Assembly: GCA_034435395.1 (NCBI GenBank)
Contig: DAOTXK010000280.1
Location: forward strand, 1-18,465
Direction: 5' to 3'
Length of the DNA: 18,465 bases
Source: DAOTXK01 sp034435395
GTDB taxonomy: Bacteria > Chloroflexota > Anaerolineae > Aggregatilineales > Ch27
Below the pieces are notes generated by a model. The model searched no databases and had not been told where the DNA came from. It worked only from the letters and a program-made list of their open reading frames with translations. A program made the translations under genes and the position numbers. Position 1 is the stretch's first letter, and the number at the start of each line of letters is the position of its first letter. This document shows, in pieces, positions 13,797 to 18,465 of this stretch.

Positions 13797-13831
13797 CACG
13801 CTCCCCCTGGGAGTGCCCGATCACCCGTGCG

Positions 13832-14536
13832 CTACGAGCCTCGCCCCACCAGACGCCAGGTCATGTCGGCTTCCTCAAAGGCGAAAGTCTCATTGCCCAG
13901 GCTGGTCAGCAGATGGGTGCCGGGGCCGGGGACATATCTCCCCTCACTGTCAAGATAGCCGCCAGCACGATACTCATAGGTCGTGACAAACCCGAACTCC
14001 GGCGTTATGCCCCACCCTACAGCCTCACGGATATCCGGATGCCCCCGCCATAACTTGCCAAATCCGCGCCGGGGCTGGATGCCGTCCACCGGCGGCGTCA
14101 GATCGGGATCGATCTCAGCCTCGCCTTCCACAAAGGTGTCCTCAAAAATCCGCCACTGGCCATGATCCGTCGCGCCTGGGGCGTTGATCATGACCCAGAT
14201 TTCCAGGTTGGGCTGCAACCAGAACATACGCCCGCCCTGAAACACCTGCTCGGCCACCTGTATCTGGGCCACCAGGGGCGTCGGCATAGGATTCACCGTG
14301 GGGATGGGAAGCGGCGACCCGGCGATGGTGGGCGCGTCAGTCGCTGGTGGCGCGGTGGGAGTCTCAGAAGTCTCCGCCACCGCCTGCCCCGCCAGGGCCA
14401 GCGCGGTCAGCGTGGGAGGCTGATGAGTCGAGGTCACGACGATGTAGACCTGAGTTTCCGGCGGTCCGGAACAGGCAGCGGCACTCACCAGCACCAGCGC
14501 TGTTAACGCAATAGCCAAGTTGCGCGATTTATTCAT
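13832..14536 (-). CDS. Secreted lipoprotein with Thr/Pro-rich linker, unknown function
   Basis: 234-residue protein starting at ATG 14536, with GGAG 7 nt upstream (an in-frame TTG at 14548 is less likely). The N-terminus NLAIALTALVLVSAAACSG is a signal peptide with an AAAC lipobox, giving a lipid-anchored extracytoplasmic product. A Thr/Pro/Ala-rich linker follows (about 50-85: TSETPTAPPATDAPT, PIPTVNPMPTP). The remaining 150 residues form a compact domain (QVFQGGRMFWLQPNLEIWVM, QWRIFEDTFVEGEAEIDPD, FGKLWRGHPDIREAVGWG) that I recall from chloroflexal lipoproteins, but I cannot name its function. It is the first gene of the leftward unit, 35 nt before the GH63-like gene, and lies behind a good promoter at 14589-14616. 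It could bind glycan or capture substrate for the enzymes downstream; that is inference. Confidence 0.78.
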   Translation of the reverse strand: MNKSRNLAIALTALVLVSAAACSGPPETQVYIVVTSTHQPPTLTALALAGQAVAETSETPTAPPATDAPTIAGSPLPIPTVNPMPTPLVAQIQVAEQVFQGGRMFWLQPNLEIWVMINAPGATDHGQWRIFEDTFVEGEAEIDPDLTPPVDGIQPRRGFGKLWRGHPDIREAVGWGITPEFGFVTTYEYRAGGYLDSEGRYVPGPGTHLLTSLGNETFAFEEADMTWRLVGRGS

Positions 14537-14588
14537 GGGTTTCTCCAATAAACGATCGAACAGCCCCCCATAAATACAAACGCAACGG

Positions 14589-14616
14589 ATTGTAACAGCC
14601 CTGCCGTCTGACGCAA
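14589..14616 (-). promoter_or_regulatory. Sigma70-type promoter of the lipoprotein-to-glycosidase unit
   Basis: On the minus strand TTGCGT (14616-14611), a 16-nt spacer and TACAAT (14594-14589) form a good promoter. The predicted start of transcription is near 14582, about 46 nt before the lipoprotein ATG at 14536. Confidence 0.65.
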
Positions 14617-14701
14617 GGGTCGACTGAGCGCCGGCCCTCCGACCTTGTTGGAGCCTGCCGCAGCAATACCTCTCACGCCGCTGGCGGGCTGGCTCACGAC
14701 T

Positions 14702-15292
14702 CTACACACGCTCCGATTGCTCTTCGATGACGACGGTCTGGTAGGTGAACACCTGCACGTCGGGCTGGTTCCACAGGCCAGGCGGAAGCCCCATTTTGCG
14801 ACACAGCAAATCGAGGAACTCCTCAGGGTCCGAGGCTCGCTCCCAAACCTGGGGTAGAAAAGTCGCCCGGTGCGCGCCGATCACCAGAATAACGCCGTCG
14901 ATGTAGGGGCGCAGCAAACGAGGAATCGACTGCGGCGTGTCAAAAGCCAGCTCCACCGGTGGGGTGAGCACCGAGATTTCGATCACAATGTTCGGCAGCT
15001 CATCCGCCCGCAGCGGCGGGAACCGGGGATCGTTAAATGCCGTCTGGCGAGCGATGTGGCTGACCTCATGGGCCAGCGGCTGCCGGGCAACGAGCGTCCC
15101 CGTGCAGCCGCGTAACTCGCCGGTTACGGTATGCAGCGTCACGAAACAGGCTCTTGGTTCGCGCAGGGCTTCCGGCAGGGTCGTCAGATCAGGAAGCGGC
15201 AGGGCCTCGCCAGCAGTAGCCCGTTCCAATGTTTCACGCGCGATCCGCAGCAGAATCGCCTCCTCCTCCCGCGTATATTGCTTGTTCATCAT
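14702..15292 (-). CDS. amrA: AMMECR1-domain protein (AmmeMemoRadiSam system protein A)
   Basis: Cytoplasmic protein of 196 residues filled by a single AMMECR1 domain. The hallmark ELRGCTGTL (LRGCxG) is present, followed by LAHEVSHIARQTAFNDPRFPPL, ADELPNIVIEISVLTPP and DGVILVIGAHRATFLPQVWE, all in the family order. In many bacteria this domain is part of a three-component set with a MEMO1-like protein and a radical SAM enzyme; neither is within the window. The biochemical role of the family is not established. GGTGGA precedes the start, and ATG at 15289 is an equally possible initiation codon. An extended -10 promoter lies at 15325-15333, within the end of the upstream phosphatase-like gene's spacer. 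Identification as an AMMECR1 protein is secure; membership of the three-part system is not shown. Confidence 0.88.
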   Translation of the reverse strand: MMNKQYTREEEAILLRIARETLERATAGEALPLPDLTTLPEALREPRACFVTLHTVTGELRGCTGTLVARQPLAHEVSHIARQTAFNDPRFPPLRADELPNIVIEISVLTPPVELAFDTPQSIPRLLRPYIDGVILVIGAHRATFLPQVWERASDPEEFLDLLCRKMGLPPGLWNQPDVQVFTYQTVVIEEQSERV

Positions 15293-15324
15293 GGTCCACC
15301 CTTACCCGCCCAACAACATATCTT

Positions 15325-15333
15325 ATTGTAGCA
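15325..15333 (-). promoter_or_regulatory. Extended -10 promoter of the AMMECR1 gene
   Basis: TGCTACAAT on the minus strand matches the extended -10 (TGnTAtAAT) element, with no clear -35, which is typical of extended -10 promoters. It lies in the 45-bp gap after the phosphatase-like gene, about 32 nt before the AMMECR1 start. Confidence 0.5.
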
Positions 15334-15337
15334 TGTC

Positions 15338-16264
15338 TCAGGAATCAGGATACAGCGCCTGGAGGATGCGCGGCGCGAGATCCGTCAGGTCGGTCAGACC
15401 GTCGGCGAAGGCCTCGTGGCCCCGTCCCACCACCAGCGTCGGCACATCGTTGTCGGTATGCTTGCGGGTGCCCAGGTCTTCCATGTTCCCGTGGTCGCTG
15501 CTGATCACGATCAGGCCGTCGCGGGCCTCCCAGGTCTCCAGCAGACCGGCCATCACGCCGTCAAAGCGTTCCAAAAAAGCCACGGCGTGTTCAAACGGCC
15601 CCCGGTGGCCCAGCACATCAGTGATCCAGCTGGAAAAAAAGGTGAAGGTCCGCCGGCGCGCCAGTTCGGCCAGATGCCGCCCGGCCTCCTGGGGCGTGAA
15701 CACCGGCGTGTCGTCGTATCCCAACCGCGTCCGCCACCCCTCGCCGGTCCAATCCGGACTCATCGCCTCGCCCCGCCGCAGCGCGTCCTCGCCGAACAAC
15801 GGCAACCTGGCGTCGTGCACCGCCTGCTGAATTGATGAGAGCAGCCGCTTGCCTCGGTCAACGGCCAGGAAAAACCCTGGCGGGTAGGCGTCGATCAGCG
15901 CTGCCGTGCCCCCCCGCGCCACAATCTGCTTAAACAGGTTATCCTCCGCCAGAATGCGCCGGATGGCGGCGTTGGGTCGCGGGCCGTAATGCTCGCCGAT
16001 CGCGGCAGGGACGTTCCGCCCGGTCAGGATGGCGGCCTGCCCGGTGGCGCTTTGTGGTCGCCCGGCCACGCCGAGACGCGGATCAGTCGGGACAAAACTG
16101 GCCGACGATCCCACCAGGGGGGGCCGCCCGCGCAGCCAGCGCCCGCCAGCCAGATCGTTCAACAACGGCATGCAGGCGCTGGCAAAAGGATTACGGTCCG
16201 GATCATCCGCGCCCAGGCCAATGCCATCCAGAAAGATAAACAGAATGTGCGGCGTTGCGGTCAT
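15338..16264 (-). CDS. Alkaline phosphatase/iPGM-superfamily metalloenzyme
   Basis: 308-residue protein with start ATG at 16264 (GAGAG just upstream; an upstream open frame to 16333 has no family match). N-terminal HILFIFLDGIGLG supplies the first metal-binding aspartate (D13). RPQSATGQAAILTGRNVPAAIG (69-90) carries the nucleophile region, with T74 or S72 as candidate. The C-terminus VISSDHGNMEDLGTRKHT provides the Asp-His metal ligands of phosphoglycerate mutase, phosphopentomutase and nucleotide pyrophosphatase-like enzymes. At 308 residues it is shorter than iPGM (about 510) and lacks the large insertion domain, so it is not GpmI. Smaller metalloenzymes of this type are annotated as peptidase or phosphatase-like; the substrate is unknown. 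It is co-directional with the AMMECR1 gene and divergent from the repeat protein. Confidence 0.82.
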   Translation of the reverse strand: MTATPHILFIFLDGIGLGADDPDRNPFASACMPLLNDLAGGRWLRGRPPLVGSSASFVPTDPRLGVAGRPQSATGQAAILTGRNVPAAIGEHYGPRPNAAIRRILAEDNLFKQIVARGGTAALIDAYPPGFFLAVDRGKRLLSSIQQAVHDARLPLFGEDALRRGEAMSPDWTGEGWRTRLGYDDTPVFTPQEAGRHLAELARRRTFTFFSSWITDVLGHRGPFEHAVAFLERFDGVMAGLLETWEARDGLIVISSDHGNMEDLGTRKHTDNDVPTLVVGRGHEAFADGLTDLTDLAPRILQALYPDS

Positions 16265-16340
16265 CTCTCGGCACCGCCTCCAGCAAGCCGGCCCACACCC
16301 AGCAATTGGAGCAGATTTGGCGGCAGACGGCAACTGCCGG

Positions 16341-16368
16341 TTGCGCCGTCCCCTGGAATGCCTATGAT
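16341..16368 (+). promoter_or_regulatory. Candidate promoter of the secreted repeat protein
   Basis: TTGCGC (16341-16346), a 16-nt spacer and TATGAT (16363-16368). The predicted start of transcription is near 16375, giving a 60-nt leader. A bulged hairpin (GACGGCAAC paired with GTTGC and CGTC, 16326-16350) overlaps the -35. No convincing promoter for the divergent phosphatase-like gene was found in the same gap. Confidence 0.5.
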
Positions 16369-16434
16369 AGGTCTCAGCGGCGAGATTCTACCGCTGGCAG
16401 TGCGATGGTTCCTGAGGTTCGTGTGAGGCAAAGG

Positions 16435-18393
16435 ATGTTTGAACCCATGTCGATCAAAGATTTCGCTCGTATCACACTCTGGGGTGCGCTTGTACTGGTT
16501 GTCGCTATCGCTCCCGGCCTAGCGCTGGCCCAGGGCCTGGAACAGACCTTCCAGTGGCCGGAAAAGGGCTTCGCCATCAGCTATCCTGCCGGATGGGTTT
16601 CGGTTGACCTGCAGAACGACACCTATGGGCTACAGGCCAACCCGAACGACGATCTTAATGAAGGCCCGCCGACCGCCGATGCTGTGGTCATCGTCGCCCT
16701 GGACACCGCCTCCGCCGCTGCGATAGGCGGGCCAGCGGAAGCCCTCCAGCTTTTCGCCGACGAATTCGCTCCTGACAGCCCGATCACGGTCAACCAAACG
16801 ACCGTCGCCGGTTATAATGCCGTGCGCGCCGCCATTGAGGTCACCGACGAAAACGCCGTCCTGGATATCGTGGTGCTGAGCACCGACGCCTTCACCTACA
16901 TCATCATCGGCGCTACCCCCACGTCCCAGGCGGCGGCCTTCAAGAACACCTTCAACGCCATGCTGGCCACCATCGTGATCACCGAGCCGGTCGGCGGCGC
17001 AGGGGCAGGCATGGTCGCTGGCGCCGGCACCCTCTACAGCGGCGTGCGCATCACCCTGGATCAGACCATCACCCAGAGCTGGAATGAGATCGACGCGGTT
17101 GAGCTGGTGGGGGCCGACGCCAGCGGGGTCGTGGTGCGGCAGTGGGCCATCGCCGCCGAGGCGACCAGCTCCTACGGCACCGATGCCTGGTCGGCAGCCC
17201 AGGCCACCGGCGCGCCAGATACGCCCGCCTGCGGGGACTACAGAACAGCCTGGGCGTCGGCAACCAGCACCGGCCAGGATACCCTCACCCTGCACTATGG
17301 GACGCCCGTCGCGCCCACCGAGGTCAACATTCATCAGACCTACAACCCCGGCGCGATCACCACCGTCGAACTGCTGCCCGCCGATCCTGCCCTGCCGCCG
17401 CTGGTCATCTTCCGAGGGTTGGACGACGCCACGCCGTGCCCCGGCATTTTGAGCATCCCGGTCAGCGTGAGCGAGGCGCCGCCCAGCGATAACGTGTACG
17501 ACGGCGTGCGCATCACCCTGGATCAAACCATCACCCAGAACTGGAATGAGATCGACGCGGTTGAGCTGGTGGGGGCCGACGCCAGCGGGGTCGTGGTGCG
17601 GCAGTGGGCCATCGCTGCCGAGGCGACCAGCTCCTACGGCACCGACTCCTGGTCGGCGGCCCAGACCACCGGCGCGCCAGATACGAAAGAATGCGGCGAC
17701 ATCCCCACGGCCTGGGCGTCGGCAACCAGCACCGGCCAGGATACCCTCACCCTGCACTATGGGACGCCGGTCACGCCCACCGAGGTCAACATTCATCAGA
17801 CCTACAACCCCGGCGCGATCACCACCGTCGAACTGCTGCCGGTCTCCCCCAGCCTGCCGCCGCTGGTTATCTTTGAAGGCATCGACCCCACCGTCGACTG
17901 CCCCGGCATCCTGAGCATCCCGGTCACGGTCAGCCCGGCGGAGACCGGCATGCTCGATTACTCGCTGCCGCCCTCTTTCGGATCAACGGCACTGGTCTCC
18001 GGGTTCACGCCGGACCCCTTCACCGTGGCGGTGACGAGCGGCGGGACGGTGGATGTGGTGGCGGCGATGGGCGAGGCGTGCAGTGGCGTGGCCAGCGGCT
18101 ACGCGGCCAGCGCGCCGGACTTCCGCCTGCAATATACGGCAGGTCAGTACATCTTACGGTTTTTCTTCGTCAGCGAGGGTGACACCACGATGGTGATCAA
18201 CGCGCCGGATGGCCGCTGGTACTGCGACGACGACACCGGCGGGCTGTTGCAGCCGATGCTGACCTTCGACCCGCCCCTGAGCGGTCAGTACGACATCTGG
18301 ATCGGCAGCTTCAGCGCCGAGGAGAATATCACCGGCTCGCTGTACATCACCGAAACGGAGGCCACGCCGGAGAATTTCCAGGGTAGCAGCTAA
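16435..18393 (+). CDS. Secreted multidomain protein: PsbP-like, two discoidin-like repeats, PPC-like C-terminus
   Basis: 652-residue exported protein. ATG at 16435 has GAGG 6 nt upstream (ATG at 16447 is possible); the longer open frame to the left overlaps the phosphatase-like start and lacks a signal. The signal peptide ends near ALA|QG (32-33). Residues about 35-185 resemble PsbP/DUF1795 stress-type domains (FAISYPAGWVSVDLQN). Two repeats of 154 residues (from 203 and 357) carry SSYGTD, APDT, CGD, TAWASATSTGQDTLTLHYGT and EVNIHQTYNPGAITTVELLP. This resembles the galactose-binding-like beta sandwich in FBXL4, and each repeat has its own Cys pair. The C-terminal region from about 505 (MVINAPDGRWYCDDDTGG, SGQYDIWIGSF) is PPC-like. 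A cell-surface or extracellular binding role is likely; nothing suggests enzyme activity. The ligand is unknown. Confidence 0.85.
   Translation: MFEPMSIKDFARITLWGALVLVVAIAPGLALAQGLEQTFQWPEKGFAISYPAGWVSVDLQNDTYGLQANPNDDLNEGPPTADAVVIVALDTASAAAIGGPAEALQLFADEFAPDSPITVNQTTVAGYNAVRAAIEVTDENAVLDIVVLSTDAFTYIIIGATPTSQAAAFKNTFNAMLATIVITEPVGGAGAGMVAGAGTLYSGVRITLDQTITQSWNEIDAVELVGADASGVVVRQWAIAAEATSSYGTDAWSAAQATGAPDTPACGDYRTAWASATSTGQDTLTLHYGTPVAPTEVNIHQTYNPGAITTVELLPADPALPPLVIFRGLDDATPCPGILSIPVSVSEAPPSDNVYDGVRITLDQTITQNWNEIDAVELVGADASGVVVRQWAIAAEATSSYGTDSWSAAQTTGAPDTKECGDIPTAWASATSTGQDTLTLHYGTPVTPTEVNIHQTYNPGAITTVELLPVSPSLPPLVIFEGIDPTVDCPGILSIPVTVSPAETGMLDYSLPPSFGSTALVSGFTPDPFTVAVTSGGTVDVVAAMGEACSGVASGYAASAPDFRLQYTAGQYILRFFFVSEGDTTMVINAPDGRWYCDDDTGGLLQPMLTFDPPLSGQYDIWIGSFSAEENITGSLYITETEATPENFQGSS
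17041..17842 (+). repeat. Tandem 462-bp direct repeat within the secreted protein gene
   Basis: 17041-17380 is repeated at 17503-17842, offset exactly 462 bp (154 codons). In the first 180 aligned bases I count seven differences, and in the block from TCGGCAACCAGC to GAACTGCTGCC only two in about 120. Between these lies a short diverged stretch (PACGDYR versus KECGDIP), and the ends diverge again (ADPALPPLVIFRGLDD versus VSPSLPPLVIFEGIDP). Even synonymous positions are shared, so the copies are recently duplicated or homogenised by conversion. Confidence 0.93.
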
Positions 18394-18400
18394 CCAGGCG

Positions 18401-18423
18401 ACGCCGCAGGCCCAACCCGGCGT
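18401..18423 (+). terminator. Weak hairpin after the repeat protein
   Basis: ACGCCG (18401-18406) and CGGCGT (18418-18423) can pair with an 11-nt loop, 7 nt after the TAA stop. No T-tract follows, so termination by this structure alone is doubtful. The last 70 bases hold nothing else except a small GATCGG-AA-CCGATC palindrome (18445-18458). Confidence 0.3.
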
Positions 18424-18465
18424 TGCCCGCCAGCGATACCCGGCGATCGGAACCGATCACACGAC

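Noticed and set aside
16630..17796. 388-residue leftward frame with internal repeats
   Set aside because: Its repeats merely mirror the tandem repeat in the real gene on the plus strand; Gly/Arg/Asp-rich shadow.
1..18465. CRISPR array, IS element, attachment site or prophage
   Set aside because: No short regularly spaced repeats, transposase or integrase frames, or flanking target duplications seen; the only long repeat is intragenic.

Overview
The window is high-GC, densely coded bacterial DNA. Gene content and style point to the Chloroflexota, probably an Anaerolineae-like lineage: a secreted protein ending in a PPC-like DDDTGG/YDIWIGSF domain, a TPR-plus-glycosidase lipoprotein, an ACR3-type arsenic operon and a stand-alone AMMECR1 protein. 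The phylum is an inference from the look of the proteins, not from a marker-gene tree.

Left end (1-1745): the 5' 504 codons of argS (arginyl-tRNA synthetase) run leftward off the window from a clear sigma70-type promoter (1580-1608). Divergent from it is a six-gene rightward metalloid (arsenic) operon (1746-5725): arsR, an 84-residue CPNC thioredoxin-like protein, a COG0701/DUF318 permease, a 48-residue microprotein, a 171-residue Fe-S protein with a PF04060-type C-x2-C-x4-C-x16-C cluster, and an ACR3 arsenite efflux pump. No arsenate reductase is present. Two near-identical dyads, GCATTC-N8-GAAT, sit 11-15 bp upstream of the arsR and permease start codons and are the best candidates for ArsR operators. 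A perfect 14-bp hairpin (5744-5778) closes the operon and the convergent unit facing it.

Middle (5798-14616): two leftward transcription units. One is an NAD(P)-dependent sugar-epimerase-like SDR translationally coupled (TGATG) to a membrane-anchored SAM methyltransferase with a C-terminal zinc ribbon. The other appears to run from a promoter at 14589-14616 to an intrinsic terminator at 7709-7733. It holds a small lipoprotein, an 850-residue GH63-like (alpha/alpha)6-barrel protein with a beta-rich insertion, an orphan PAS-histidine kinase, a divergent homoserine kinase (ThrB-like) and a TPR/GH5-like lipoprotein, the last two overlapping by ATGA. Together these suggest carbohydrate sensing and processing at the envelope, with an odd GHMP kinase embedded.

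Right end (14702-18393): leftward genes for an alkaline-phosphatase/iPGM-superfamily metalloenzyme and an AMMECR1-domain protein (AmmeMemoRadiSam protein A). Divergent from them is a secreted 652-residue protein with a PsbP-like N-terminal region, two almost identical ~154-residue discoidin/FBXL4-like repeats and a PPC-like C-terminal domain.

The most interesting material is the arsenic operon (Fe-S protein, 48-aa microprotein, repeated dyads, ArsR with two cysteine clusters), the motif-altered ThrB homologue and the homogenised tandem repeat. I see no tRNA, rRNA, CRISPR array, insertion sequence or phage gene. No gene-free stretch exceeds about 230 bases.
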